Shown here: piece after piece, positions 15,992-26,319 of the stretch
How positions within the stretch are numbered: position 1 is the stretch's first letter
How the letters are laid out: every line of letters begins with the position of its first letter
Assembly (NCBI GenBank): GCA_026706075.1
Contig: JAPOZM010000122.1
Coordinates: forward strand, 100,537-164,536
Source of the DNA: Gemmatimonadaceae bacterium
Lineage (GTDB): Bacteria > Latescibacterota > UBA2968 > UBA8231
Length of the DNA stretch: 64,000 bases
Reading direction: 5' to 3'
Position numbers and translations under genes: made by a program
Notes under the pieces: generated by a model
Database searches by the model: none
Seen by the model: the letters and a program-made list of their open reading frames with translations, nothing else
Told to the model about the DNA's origin: nothing

Positions 15992-17016
15992 GCGAACCTC
16001 CCCCGCCACTCCCGGCGGCTCCGAACGCGCTCGGAGAGGAGGCCCTCGGCCAGGAAGCAGGCCAAGGCCAGGGCCAGGGGAATCTGGAAGCGCTCCTCGT
16101 AGCGGGTGAAGCGCTCGGACCCGAGCTCCTTCTGCCGCACCTCGGAGATGCGGTCGACGACGGCCCCCAGCTCCCGGCCCGTGAGGCTGCTGCGCCAGTA
16201 GGCGCCCTCCCCCGCCGCCGCCACCTCGCGCAGCGCCGCCTCGTCGAGGCGGGACTTCACGTAGTGGCCGTCGCGGTCCTTGTGGTAGTCCAGACGACTC
16301 CCGTCCTCTGCGCGCAGTGGGATGAGCCCCCCCTCCGGGGAGCCGACGCCGATGCAGAACAGGCGCGCCCCCTGGTCGGCCAGCCGCGCGGCGGCGTCGG
16401 CCGCCGAACCGGAATGGGCTTCGCCGTCGCTGAAGAGGACGGCCACCTTGTGCTGCCGGTCCTCGGGGTCGAAGACTCCTTCCGCCAGCTCCAGGGCGCG
16501 GGCCAGGGAAGTCCCCTGGGAGGGAATGGCGTTCACGTCCACCGCCCCGAGGAGCATGCGCAGGGCCGCGGTGTCGAGGGTCAGGGGGCACTGGACGTAG
16601 GCGGTGGAGGCGAAGACGACGAGAGCGACCCGGTTGCCCTGAAGATCGTCCAGCAGCTTGCCGATCGCCTGCCGCGACCGCTCGAGCCGGTTGGGGCGCA
16701 CGTCCTCGGCGAGCATGCTGCGCGACAGGTCGAGGAGGAGGACCACGTCGACGCCGCGTCGCTGGGCCATCTCCAGACGGACCCCGAACCGAGGACCGCT
16801 CAGGGCCAGCGCCAGCAGGCCGATCCCGACCACGGCGAGGGCGGACTTCAGGTGCTGCCGCGTGCGGCTCACGCTGCGGATGAGGCGGGGAGCCACCGCG
16901 GCATGGGCGAGGCGCTCGAGGTCGCGGCGGCGGCGGACATGGGCCCAGGCGGCGAACCAGGCCGCCAGAGGCACCAGCAGCAGCAGCCATTGGTTGTGCT
17001 CGGCGGCGAAGCGCAT
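15988..17016 (-). CDS. batB: BatB-like VWA-domain membrane protein
   Basis: 342 residues. N-terminal helix (about 8-25), second helix (59-76), then a von Willebrand A domain in the periplasm or cytoplasm face with the MIDAS motif DLSRSM at 96-101, the Thr of GTSLARA and the Asp of FSDGEA. A C-terminal helix (about 310-328) anchors the end. The arrangement of two N-terminal helices, VWA and a C-terminal helix is that of BatA/BatB. It starts 4 nt after the batA stop. MIDAS residues are intact, so metal-dependent ligand binding is expected. Confidence 0.88.
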   Translation of the reverse strand: MRFAAEHNQWLLLLVPLAAWFAAWAHVRRRRDLERLAHAAVAPRLIRSVSRTRQHLKSALAVVGIGLLALALSGPRFGVRLEMAQRRGVDVVLLLDLSRSMLAEDVRPNRLERSRQAIGKLLDDLQGNRVALVVFASTAYVQCPLTLDTAALRMLLGAVDVNAIPSQGTSLARALELAEGVFDPEDRQHKVAVLFSDGEAHSGSAADAAARLADQGARLFCIGVGSPEGGLIPLRAEDGSRLDYHKDRDGHYVKSRLDEAALREVAAAGEGAYWRSSLTGRELGAVVDRISEVRQKELGSERFTRYEERFQIPLALALACFLAEGLLSERVRSRREWRGRFA

Positions 17017-17020
17017 CGGA

Positions 17021-18001
17021 TCAGGGCAGGCTGCGGAAGCGGGTGCAGGTCAACAGGAAGTGCCCTGCCAGGGCGAGGAACCCCGGCCACAGGACCAGGG
17101 CGTAGAGCTCAGAGTACTGCAGGTGGACCTCGCTGGTGACCTCGGTCTTCTCCAGGCGGCCGATCTCGGCGTAGATCTCGGCCAGCTTCTCGCCGCTGGT
17201 GGCGTGGTAGTACTTGCCTCCCGTGGTGGCGGCGATGGCGCGCAGGATCTGCTCGTCGAAGTCGAGGCCTCTGGCCCGGCCCATGATGCCCGCAGGCTCG
17301 GCGCCGATTCCGATGGTGTAGGCGCGCACCCCCACGGCGGCGGCCGCCTCGGCGGCGGTCCGGGGGCTGATCTCGCCAGCGTTGTTGACGCCGTCGGTGA
17401 GCAGGATGGCGACGCGGCCCCGCTCCCCCTCCCCGCCGGCGTCCCTCAGCCGGTTGGCGGCGTTGATCAGGGCCATGCCGATGGCGGTGCCGTCCCAGCT
17501 CTCGTGGGCGAGCTGGATCTCGTCCAGGAACTGCAGGAGCACGTCGTAGTCGAGGGTCAGCGGGCACTGGGTGAAGCTCTCCCCGGCGAAGACGACCATG
17601 CCGATGCGGTCCGTGTCCCGGCCGGCGATGAAGCGTGCCACCACCTCCTTGGCCACCGCCAGCCGGCTCGCGGGGCCAAGGTCCCGGGCCCTCATGCTGC
17701 CGGAGACGTCGAGGATGAGCATGATGTCCACCCCCTCGGCCGAGACGTCCTGGACGCGCTCGCCGCTCTGGGGGCGGGCCAGGGCGACGACGAGACACGC
17801 CGCGCCCAGGAGCCGAACCACGGGCAGGACCCGCCGGAGCGGCGCCCAGGGGCCGCCCGGCAAGCGGCGCAGGTCGCTGACCGCCGGATAGCGGACCGAA
17901 CCCCGCAGCCGCTGACCGTGACGCCGTTGGCGCCATCCCATCAGGGGCAGCAGCAGCAGCAGGAGCAGGAAGACCGGATCGGCGAACCGGAGCTCGTCCA
18001 T
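17021..18001 (-). CDS. batA: BatA-like VWA-domain membrane protein
   Basis: 326 residues with the typical ALARPQSG motif (73-80) before the VWA domain, MIDAS DVSGSM at 98-103, GTAIG and LTDGVNNAG. Transmembrane helices lie at about 10-22 and 60-77, and a C-terminal one near 305-322. It follows the DUF4381/BatD-like gene by 3 nt and precedes batB by 4 nt. A paralogue of BatB, with which it probably forms a complex. Confidence 0.9.
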   Translation of the reverse strand: MDELRFADPVFLLLLLLLPLMGWRQRRHGQRLRGSVRYPAVSDLRRLPGGPWAPLRRVLPVVRLLGAACLVVALARPQSGERVQDVSAEGVDIMLILDVSGSMRARDLGPASRLAVAKEVVARFIAGRDTDRIGMVVFAGESFTQCPLTLDYDVLLQFLDEIQLAHESWDGTAIGMALINAANRLRDAGGEGERGRVAILLTDGVNNAGEISPRTAAEAAAAVGVRAYTIGIGAEPAGIMGRARGLDFDEQILRAIAATTGGKYYHATSGEKLAEIYAEIGRLEKTEVTSEVHLQYSELYALVLWPGFLALAGHFLLTCTRFRSLP

Positions 18002-18004
18002 CGC

Positions 18005-18970
18005 TCACGCTTCCGTCGGCACCGCGGCGGGGGTCTCCACCCGGGCCCGCAGCTGCTGCCCGGCGCCGGCCACCAGCCGCCGGCCCTCCTCCGGCGCCGC
18101 CGACGCCTCCGGGAGAGGGGGCTCGCCCCTGGCGAACTTGACCAGGTCCGCCGCCTCCAGGAAGCCGATGATCCCCTCGCGGATCCCGGTGTCGGGCGGC
18201 TCCGGCGCCCGACGCAGATCGGCGGCGACCTCCGAGGTCGTGCGGTCCAGGCTGTCGACGGAGAGACGGTCCTCGAGGAAGCGGCGCATCACCTCGGAGA
18301 GCCGTGTGTAGTAGAGCTTCAGGGCGCCGCGCTGCAGCAGCCCCGATTCGGCGATGAGGGTGAACTCCCTCTCGTAGTCCACGGGCGCCGGCGGCGGCGG
18401 GGGCGGCGGCGACGGCGATTCCTTGCCGGGCCGCAGCAGCAAGCGGCTCACGAGCCAGGCCGCGAGCACGGCCAGGACCGCCGCCAGGGTGGCGGCGAGC
18501 CACAGGGGAATGCCGCCGGGGATCGCCATGGGAGGCTTGATCGCCCGCAGCGCGTCTCCCTCCTCCGGGTTGCGGGAGGAGACGATCTCGACGGGGATCG
18601 GCGCCGAAGCGAGCCTCGCCGTGTCCGAGGCCGCCGAGACGACCAGAACCTCCACGGGCGGGATCTCTCCCGCATCGAGCTCGTAAGCGGCCAGCCCGTA
18701 ACGGCGCTCGTCCATCTGGAGGCCGGCGGCGGTGGTGGTGGTGGCCGGCTCCGACCGCGAGCGGACCTCCCAGGAACCCAGCCCTTGGGGAAGCTCCGGG
18801 AAGACGGAGCGGCTCGAGGCCGGACGCTCGACCCGGAGGAGCAGAGTCACAGGATCTCCGAGACGGGCCTTCGCCGTGTCGACCTCCGCCGTCAGGAGGG
18901 GCGCGTCGGCGTGGATGGTGGAGCCGACGGCGGGTGCGATCAGGGTTGCGAGGACGAGGAACGCTGCCAT
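18005..18970 (-). CDS. BatD/DUF4381-like single-span membrane protein
   Basis: 321 residues: signal peptide (1-16), an extracytoplasmic beta-sandwich domain of the BatD kind (about 25-140, with KARLGDPVTLLLRVERP), one transmembrane helix near 155-175, a Pro stretch (eight prolines near 190), and a C-terminal helical domain of about 120 residues (YEREFTLIAESGLLQRGALKLYYTRLSEVMRRFLEDR). That last domain resembles the cytoplasmic part of DUF4381 proteins that sit in MoxR-DUF58-VWA operons. The ATG at 18970 has a weak Shine-Dalgarno. It lies between the DUF4340 gene and batA with gaps of 13 and 3 nt. Confidence 0.75.
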   Translation of the reverse strand: MAAFLVLATLIAPAVGSTIHADAPLLTAEVDTAKARLGDPVTLLLRVERPASSRSVFPELPQGLGSWEVRSRSEPATTTTAAGLQMDERRYGLAAYELDAGEIPPVEVLVVSAASDTARLASAPIPVEIVSSRNPEEGDALRAIKPPMAIPGGIPLWLAATLAAVLAVLAAWLVSRLLLRPGKESPSPPPPPPPAPVDYEREFTLIAESGLLQRGALKLYYTRLSEVMRRFLEDRLSVDSLDRTTSEVAADLRRAPEPPDTGIREGIIGFLEAADLVKFARGEPPLPEASAAPEEGRRLVAGAGQQLRARVETPAAVPTEA

Positions 18971-18983
18971 CCGGCGGGACCGC

Positions 18984-20423
18984 CTACCCGTCGGCCGGCT
19001 CCACGGCTTCCGAGGCCTCCTCCACGGGCCTCGAGACGTCGTCCAGGCTCAGGTCGAGGTTCACCACGGCCTCCCCGTCGATGGTGACCACGGTGGCCAC
19101 ATCGGCGCGCATGGCGTACGCGCCGCCGTCCTCCGTCGTCGCGCCCACCAGGAACTCGACGGTTCGGTCGCCGGTGAGACTCACGCGGACTGACAGCTGC
19201 GGCGAGTCGAGGCCGAAGGCGGCGAGGACGAGGCTCCCGCCGGGGCCGTCGTCCTGAACGAAGTCCTCCGCCTTCAGCTCCATGATGTCGTTCACCAGGC
19301 TGGTGAAGCGCCAGGACTTGGGCTCCCGGCCGGCGGCGTCGACCAGGTCCCAGGTGCCGGCGCTGTCCCGGGTGGCGGCGAAAATTCTCTCTCCCCGGCG
19401 GCACAGCTCGATCCTGGAGACTTCCTCCTCCGAGAAGGCCAGGAGCTTCTTCTCCCGGAGCTCGGGCAGGGGCGTGAGCAGCTTGTTGACCACGGTGGAG
19501 TCGACGGCGAAGACCTGGGGTCGGCTGGAGTCGCGGGCGAAGCGGTCTCCCTCTCCGGCCTCGGCCCCGATCCGGAGACGCTTCTCCGCCCGGTCCTCCC
19601 CGATCCACAGGGTGACCTCCGCCAGGGCCGAGCCCTCCTGCAGCCCGGTCGCCGCCAGCTCGTCGGCGGTGGGCTGCTCGAAGGCGATGCGCGTGGCCTC
19701 CGAGTTCTGCAGTCGCGACAGGATGCCGTCGACCCCCTCGGCGTCGGCTTCCCGGGCCACCGGCAGGTCGATACGCCAGCCGCCGCCCTGCCGCGAGACC
19801 TCCACCCGTCCGCCGGCTCGATCGAGCCGCAGGCTCCCGACCTCCTCCTCCTCGAAGGCCAGCAGGCGCCGGTCGCGCAGATCGAAGAGGCCCTTGTCGA
19901 GGTTGTCGAAGCGCCAGGCGCGCACCCTCAGGACCTCCGGGTTGTCCCCCGAACGCTGCAGGTAAGTGAAGCGCTCGGTGGGGGTGTCGTCGCCGAAGCG
20001 CAGGGTGTCGAGGGGGGCCGGCTCCCCGGCGAGGTCGAGGTGCACCTTCAGGCGCGGCCGGTCCAGGCCGTAGGCCGCCAGGCGCCCGGAGTCGCCGGTC
20101 ACGGAGGCGCTGTCCTGCAGGGGGTCGCCCTCGGTCTCGGTCTCGCGCAGGTTCCTCAGGTAGCGCTCCACCGCCTGCTGGTCGGCGCCGGTGGAGACGG
20201 GACGGGTGAGGTGCCAGGACTCCTCCGACTTCTCCAGGACGGCTACGGTGTCGCCCCGGTCGATGGTGAGGCGCCGGGCCTCGTGGTCGCTGAAGTCGAG
20301 GAGCTGGCGGGAGCGCTCGGCCTCGACCTGGCGCCGCTCGCCTCCCTTGATCTCGTAGAAGTAGACGAAGCCCAGGAGGGCGACGAAGATCCCACTGATG
20401 ACGAGGTTCGTCTTCAGACCCAT
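18984..20423 (-). CDS. DUF4340-domain protein
   Basis: 479 residues. One N-terminal membrane anchor (about 6-24) is followed by repeated beta-rich domains, each with a GLxxPxLxV-type strand pattern (YGLDRPRLKVHLDL near 117 and FGLDSPQLSVRVSL near 405). This is the DUF4340 family, which is commonly encoded next to GldG-type ABC transporter accessory proteins. GAGAGG stands 9 nt before the ATG at 20423. It follows the double GldG gene by 25 nt. The function of DUF4340 is not known; the genome context here repeats its link with Gld-type transporters. Confidence 0.85.
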   Translation of the reverse strand: MGLKTNLVISGIFVALLGFVYFYEIKGGERRQVEAERSRQLLDFSDHEARRLTIDRGDTVAVLEKSEESWHLTRPVSTGADQQAVERYLRNLRETETEGDPLQDSASVTGDSGRLAAYGLDRPRLKVHLDLAGEPAPLDTLRFGDDTPTERFTYLQRSGDNPEVLRVRAWRFDNLDKGLFDLRDRRLLAFEEEEVGSLRLDRAGGRVEVSRQGGGWRIDLPVAREADAEGVDGILSRLQNSEATRIAFEQPTADELAATGLQEGSALAEVTLWIGEDRAEKRLRIGAEAGEGDRFARDSSRPQVFAVDSTVVNKLLTPLPELREKKLLAFSEEEVSRIELCRRGERIFAATRDSAGTWDLVDAAGREPKSWRFTSLVNDIMELKAEDFVQDDGPGGSLVLAAFGLDSPQLSVRVSLTGDRTVEFLVGATTEDGGAYAMRADVATVVTIDGEAVVNLDLSLDDVSRPVEEASEAVEPADG

Positions 20424-20448
20424 GTGTGGTGCCTCTCGTGCAAGTGGC

Positions 20449-23400
20449 TCAGGCCGCAGCGGCGGCCGGCTGGAAGTCGCGACGAATCCAGACGAGGATG
20501 CAGGCGTTGGCGATGCTCAGCCCCGCCAGCACCAGTTGCAGCGTCGGCTCGGGGACGGCCACGAAGGCCAGACCCGCGTTGGCCGCCAGGGTCGCCAAGG
20601 CGGGCGGCCAGACCCGGGGCTCGCGCTTGTAGAGGCCGTAGCCCAGGCCCCAGCAGATCAGACCCAGGACGAGGTAGCCCTCCCCCCGCCAGAGGCTGGC
20701 CTCCCCGAGGCCGATGACGCCAATGATGTAGTACCAGGTGCCCAGGGCCAGGAAGTTGTAGACGAGCCAGGTCACGAAGCCGCTGACATAGGTCCCGTAA
20801 CCCCGGCGCAGCATGATGACGAAGCCGGAGAGAGCCACGGCGAAGGGCAGGACGAAGACGGAGACCCAGAGGACGACGCTGCCCGCCGTACCGACCAGGT
20901 TGATCGGGTTGAACCTCGGTTGCTTCGGCGGGATCGTCAGGCTCTCCTCGCCCTCGGTGAGCCAGCGGACCGCAGCGGCCGCCAACTCGCCGTTGGCCTG
21001 CTGGCTGATGTGCTGGTTGCGGGCGAAGTCGGCATCTCCGAAGACAACGATCCGGGTGCCGTCGCCCTCCGCCGCCGAGTCGGCCTCGGCCGTGGACGCC
21101 ACCGCCAGGGACATGGGGCCGGGGCGGTCGCTCTCTGGATCGAAGTCGATGGCGCCCCCTTCCTCGCCCGTGAGCACGCTCAGGTCGGACTCCCCCCAGG
21201 CGTTGCGGTCGGTGAAGGCGAGGGCCTCCACTTCGAAGCCGCCCGCGGTGGCGCTCACCGACCGAGCCATGGGGAAGAAGCTCATCTGGCCGCGGACGGC
21301 GCCCTCCGTGATCGGGTGATCGCCATAGCGCAGGACCACCGGCACCGAGACGTCGGTGCCGAGGAGCTGCCCGAGACCACTCAGGTCGACGACGAAGTCG
21401 TCTCCGATATCGATGTCGTACTCGTCGCGCAGGAGGGTTTCCAGGCCGCTGTCCCGCCCGGGATCGACGAGAAGCAGCAGGTCGCCTCCCCGCTCCATGA
21501 ACCGGCGCACGCCTTCGACCTCGGCGGCGCTCAACGGACTCCGCGGCCCCAGGACGGCCAGGGCCTGCACCTGCGAGAGGTCGTCGGCGCCGGGCCGGAG
21601 GGAGTCGCGAACCCGCAGGTTCATCTCCTTGAGCCGCCCGTTGAGAATGCTGTAGCCCTCCCCGTCGACGTCGGTCAGACGGCCCTCTCCGTGGCCCCCG
21701 ACGAAGCCGATGGCGCGCTCGTCGGCTGCCAGGGCCCGGCGGATGGCGTTGCTCAGGGCTTCCTCGCTCTGCTCGGCGAAGCGCTCGGTCACCACCTGGC
21801 CTCCGCCCGTGACCTCGACGATGGAGGTGCCCCGCTCGCGGATGCCGTACCGGCGCACCAGGAGGGCGTCCTTCTGAGGATCGACGGTCTCGAAATCGAA
21901 GCGGCGGGAGCGGTACCCGTACTCCTTGACGATCTCCTGGAAGCGGCCGCCCTCCATGTCGGACATGAAGGTGCGGACCTGGATGTACTTGCCAGCGTCG
22001 TCGGCCTCGCGAAGCAGCTCCAGGCTCTCGGGGGCCAGGGTGAACAGGGCGTCCTCGGTCAGGTCGAGACGCCAGTGATAGCGGTCGCCGAGGTAGTTCA
22101 GCAGGCCGAGAACGCCGAGGGACAGGGCCACGGCGAGACCGGCTGCGGCCAGGTCGCGCAGGCTCCAGCGGCCGGACCGGGAGACGACGACGAAGCCGGC
22201 GGCGGCGATGGCCGCCGGGTAGATGATCAGCGTGATCCAGAAGATCCAGTCCGACTGCGCCTCGGTGAGTGCGATGGGGTTGAAACCGGGGTCCCGCGGC
22301 CGAATCGAGATCAGGGCCTCGTCCTCGGCGAGCCAGCTCACCGCGTTCAGGGCGAGGTCGCCGTTGCCCTGGGTGTCGAAGTAGCGGTTGCTCGCGAAGT
22401 CGGCGTCGCCGAAGACCACGAGCCGGCCCCCGGCGGCGGTGTCGGCCACCGCCACCCCGAGGCCGACGGGTCCGCGCCGGTCGGAGTCGTCGAGACGTAC
22501 GGTGCGGTCCGCCCCAGACCCCTCGCCCAGGACCGCCAGGTCCGTCTCCGCCCAGCTCGCGGAACTGGTCCGTGCCAGGACCGCGGCCGTCGCCGAGTTG
22601 GCGGCCACGGCGGCCGAGTCGAGCTCGACGGAGCGGGCGAGCTCGTAGAAGGTCATGACGCCGCCCCGGTGGCGCCGGGCGATGGGGTGCCGGTCGTCGT
22701 AGGTGGTGACCACGGGAATGGTGAAATCGAGTCCGAAGAGCGACCCGATGCCGCTGGTATCGATGACGAAGTCGTCACCCGTCACCACCCCCCACTCCCC
22801 CATGAGCTCGTCGAGGCCGCTCTCCTCCAGCGCCTCGGCCAGCACCAGGAGAGAGCCGCCGCGTTGCAGGTAGGTGCGCACGGCTTCGACCTCGTGGCCG
22901 AGGAACGGCGACCGCGGGCCGGCCACGATGAGCACGCGGCAGTCCTCGGGCACGCGCGCCTCACGCGCCAGGAACAGAGAGTCGCCAACCACGTAGTCGA
23001 TCTCCCGAAGGCGCTCGGCCAGCAGTCCCAGGTCGGACTCGAGGTTGCCGACGCCCCGCTCTCCGTGGCCCACGGTGAAGCAGACCCGCTCCCGCCGGTC
23101 CCGGAGGACCTTGAGCATGGCGTTGGTGATCTCCTTTTCCGTCAGCTCCGTGAGGCTCTGGCGCTCGGCGCCGGCGGCCAGGACCAGCGTGTTGTAGGCG
23201 CGCACGCCGTACTCCTGGGTCCTCGCGGGATCGCGGTCGGGATCGACGAACTCGAAGTCGAAACGGCCGCCGCCGTGCACGGCATACTGCTCCAGCAGGC
23301 CGCGCAGCTCCTCGTCCTCCCCTTCCTCCATGAAGGCGAGGGCCTCCACCTCCTTGTCGAGGGCTTCCAGGGTCTCGATGGTCAACGGCGCCAGGCTGTG

Positions 23401-23688
23401 CAACCGGCCCTCGGTCAGGTCGAGACGCTGGGGATAGCGGTCGGCGAGAAAGTTCACCATGCCGAGGATGGCCAGCACCAGGAGCCCTCCCCAGAAGGCG
23501 TTGAGCCAGCGCCCGTACTGGCGGAAGAGATCGGGATTGAGCACTGCCGACACGGCGACCAGCAGCGCCCCGACGCCGGCGTTGACCGCCGGCAGCCAGA
23601 CCGCCTCGGGCTCGAGGAGCATGGCCAGACCGGCGGCGGCGAGCAGGGCCGCGCCGGCGAGGCTGGCGAAGGTCGAATAGGGCTTCAT
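20449..23688 (-). CDS. Double-length GldG-like ABC transporter accessory protein (two GldG units in one chain)
   Basis: 1079 residues made of two similar halves. Unit 1 (about 65-515) and unit 2 (about 520-1000) each begin with a membrane helix followed by a matching block: NFLADRYPQRLDLTEGRLHSLAP (near 79) and NYLGDRYHWRLDLTEDALFTLAP (near 530). Each then has a FDFE-VDP strand, a GHGE motif, a GPRSP motif followed by an ALLV-type strand, GDDFV(I/V)D(T/L)SG and a VVFGDADFA strand. This is the GldG/ABC-auxiliary fold in tandem. Three helices precede unit 1, and about six helices follow unit 2. Normal GldG-like proteins carry one unit in about 450-600 residues. The ATG at 23688 overlaps the permease stop by 4 nt. 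Likely partner of the upstream ATPase and permease. Confidence 0.88.
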   Translation of the reverse strand: MKPYSTFASLAGAALLAAAGLAMLLEPEAVWLPAVNAGVGALLVAVSAVLNPDLFRQYGRWLNAFWGGLLVLAILGMVNFLADRYPQRLDLTEGRLHSLAPLTIETLEALDKEVEALAFMEEGEDEELRGLLEQYAVHGGGRFDFEFVDPDRDPARTQEYGVRAYNTLVLAAGAERQSLTELTEKEITNAMLKVLRDRRERVCFTVGHGERGVGNLESDLGLLAERLREIDYVVGDSLFLAREARVPEDCRVLIVAGPRSPFLGHEVEAVRTYLQRGGSLLVLAEALEESGLDELMGEWGVVTGDDFVIDTSGIGSLFGLDFTIPVVTTYDDRHPIARRHRGGVMTFYELARSVELDSAAVAANSATAAVLARTSSASWAETDLAVLGEGSGADRTVRLDDSDRRGPVGLGVAVADTAAGGRLVVFGDADFASNRYFDTQGNGDLALNAVSWLAEDEALISIRPRDPGFNPIALTEAQSDWIFWITLIIYPAAIAAAGFVVVSRSGRWSLRDLAAAGLAVALSLGVLGLLNYLGDRYHWRLDLTEDALFTLAPESLELLREADDAGKYIQVRTFMSDMEGGRFQEIVKEYGYRSRRFDFETVDPQKDALLVRRYGIRERGTSIVEVTGGGQVVTERFAEQSEEALSNAIRRALAADERAIGFVGGHGEGRLTDVDGEGYSILNGRLKEMNLRVRDSLRPGADDLSQVQALAVLGPRSPLSAAEVEGVRRFMERGGDLLLLVDPGRDSGLETLLRDEYDIDIGDDFVVDLSGLGQLLGTDVSVPVVLRYGDHPITEGAVRGQMSFFPMARSVSATAGGFEVEALAFTDRNAWGESDLSVLTGEEGGAIDFDPESDRPGPMSLAVASTAEADSAAEGDGTRIVVFGDADFARNQHISQQANGELAAAAVRWLTEGEESLTIPPKQPRFNPINLVGTAGSVVLWVSVFVLPFAVALSGFVIMLRRGYGTYVSGFVTWLVYNFLALGTWYYIIGVIGLGEASLWRGEGYLVLGLICWGLGYGLYKREPRVWPPALATLAANAGLAFVAVPEPTLQLVLAGLSIANACILVWIRRDFQPAAAAA

Positions 23689-24467
23689 CGGCGCCAGCGC
23701 CTCGACTCGAGGACGCGGGTGGTGAGGAACAGGCAGAAGAAGATGAAGCTCAGGTAGAACAGGACGTCCGCCGTGTCGATGACACCGCGCTGGAAATCCT
23801 GCAGGTGCTGGATGATCGACAGGTAGGAGAGCAGCTTGGCCGCCGTAGGACCGGCGAAGCTCGCCGACCAGTCGATCAGCCACAGGAGCAGCAGCGCACC
23901 GAAGGAGAGCAGCACGGCGACGATCTGGTTCTCCGTCAGGGACGAGGCAAGGACCCCGACGCCGACGAAGGTACCCCCGAGGAGCAGGTAGCCGAGGTAG
24001 GCCGACCAGATCGGCCCCCAGTCCGGATCGCCGTAGACCTCGAGGATGAGGCAGAAGACGAGGGTCAGGGCGACGATGATGGTGTAGAGGGTCAGGGCGG
24101 CGAAGAACTTGCCGAGGAGGACCTGCACCGTGGAGACGGGGGAGGTCATGAGGAGCTCGATGGTGCCGCTCTTCTTCTCCTCCGCGAAGAGCCGCATGGT
24201 CAGCATGGGCACCACGAGGAGCCAGATGAAGTCCATGACCGCGAAGAACTGGGTGACCACCATCTCGTTGAGGTTCAGGCTCGGCATGGCCCCCTGCATG
24301 AACTGCTGGCGCTGGCTGAACTGGAGGCACCAGAAGTTGAACTGCATGAGGATGTTGCGGAACAGGTACCCGGAGAGGAACAGGAAGACGCCGGCGATCA
24401 CGTAGGCCACGGGCGAGACGAAGTAGGAGCGCAGCTCCTTGGTGTAGATGGCGAGGAAGTTGCGCAT
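23685..24467 (-). CDS. ABC-2 type transporter permease, GldF-like
   Basis: 260 residues with six predicted transmembrane helices. It starts MRNFLAIYTKELRSYFVSPVAYVI, typical of GldF-like permeases, and contains the EKKSGTIELLMTSPVS loop characteristic of ABC-2 permeases. The ATG at 24467 is chosen because AAGGAG lies 7 nt upstream; a GTG directly before it is possible. Its start overlaps the ATPase stop by 1 nt and its stop overlaps the double GldG gene, so the three make a coupled transporter set. The substrate is unknown. Confidence 0.88.
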   Translation of the reverse strand: MRNFLAIYTKELRSYFVSPVAYVIAGVFLFLSGYLFRNILMQFNFWCLQFSQRQQFMQGAMPSLNLNEMVVTQFFAVMDFIWLLVVPMLTMRLFAEEKKSGTIELLMTSPVSTVQVLLGKFFAALTLYTIIVALTLVFCLILEVYGDPDWGPIWSAYLGYLLLGGTFVGVGVLASSLTENQIVAVLLSFGALLLLWLIDWSASFAGPTAAKLLSYLSIIQHLQDFQRGVIDTADVLFYLSFIFFCLFLTTRVLESRRWRR

Positions 24468-25420
24468 CACTGGGCTCCTTCGGCTTCGGAGGTGAGACGC
24501 AGGAAGATGTCTTCCAGGGTCATGTCTAGGCTGCGCAGCTCGCGCAGGCCGTAGCCGCCGTCGACGACCGCCTTCGCCAGGGGATCGCGGAGATCCTGGC
24601 CGGGGGCGGCGGTCACCACGTACACGCCCTCGCCGGCAGCGGTCTCGTCGCCGCTCTCCTCCTTGACCTCGAGCACCCCCGGAATCCCCCGCACCAGGCG
24701 GAGGACGTCCTCCCGGGGCCCGGCGACGCGGGCGCGCAGCAGCTCGCCCTCCTTCAACTGCTCCGTCAGGCTCTCCGGGGATCCCTCGCCGACGATACGG
24801 CCCTTGTCGATGATGACCACCTTCTCGCAGGTCATCGACACCTCCGGCAGGATGTGGGTGGAGAGGACGATGGTGTGCTCGCCCCGCAAGGACTTGATCA
24901 TCTCGCGGATCTCGATGATCTGCTTCGGGTCGAGGCCCACCGTGGGCTCGTCGAGGATGAGCACGCTGGGGTTGTGAACCAGGGCCTGCGCCAGCCCGAC
25001 GCGCTGGCGGTAGCCCTTGGAGAGGTGGCCGATCAGGCTGCGCCGCACGTGGGCGACGCCGGTCTTCTCCATCGTCTCGTCGATGCGCGAAGAGAGCACC
25101 GCCGAGGGCACGCCCTTGATGCGGGCCACGAAACCGAGGTAGGCATCCACTGTCATGTCGCTGTAGAGGGGCGGCAACTCGGGCAGGTAGCCGATCCGCC
25201 GCCGAACCTCCATCGACTCCTCGAGGACGTCGAAGCCGTCGATGGCGGCCGTCCCGGAAGAGGGGGGAAGATAGCAGGTGACGATGCGCATGGTCGTCGT
25301 CTTTCCCGCCCCGTTGGGGCCGAGAAACCCCAGGATCTGCCCGGTCTCGACGCGGAAGGTGACGTCCTCTATGGCCGTCACCTCTCCGTAGTGTTTGGAC
25401 AACTCGCGGACTTCGATCAC
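24467..25420 (-). CDS. ABC transporter ATP-binding protein, GldA-like
   Basis: 317 residues. Walker A GPNGAGKT at 34-41, signature LSKGYRQRVG at 133-142 (LSKGYRQ being the form found in GldA and related ABC-2 ATPases), Walker B LILDEP near 154-159 and the H-loop in LSTHIL. A C-terminal extension of about 90 residues is usual for this subfamily. The start codon is GTG at 25420. It powers the permease encoded next. Confidence 0.92.
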   Translation of the reverse strand: MIEVRELSKHYGEVTAIEDVTFRVETGQILGFLGPNGAGKTTTMRIVTCYLPPSSGTAAIDGFDVLEESMEVRRRIGYLPELPPLYSDMTVDAYLGFVARIKGVPSAVLSSRIDETMEKTGVAHVRRSLIGHLSKGYRQRVGLAQALVHNPSVLILDEPTVGLDPKQIIEIREMIKSLRGEHTIVLSTHILPEVSMTCEKVVIIDKGRIVGEGSPESLTEQLKEGELLRARVAGPREDVLRLVRGIPGVLEVKEESGDETAAGEGVYVVTAAPGQDLRDPLAKAVVDGGYGLRELRSLDMTLEDIFLRLTSEAEGAQ

Positions 25421-25436
25421 GGAAATGACTCTCCTG

Positions 25437-26315
<879 letters not shown>

Positions 26316-26319
26316 GGGC

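Noticed and set aside
20398..23757. Open frame of more than 1000 codons on the plus strand
   Set aside because: It is antisense to the double GldG gene, which has clear domain motifs; such frames arise from high third-position G+C.
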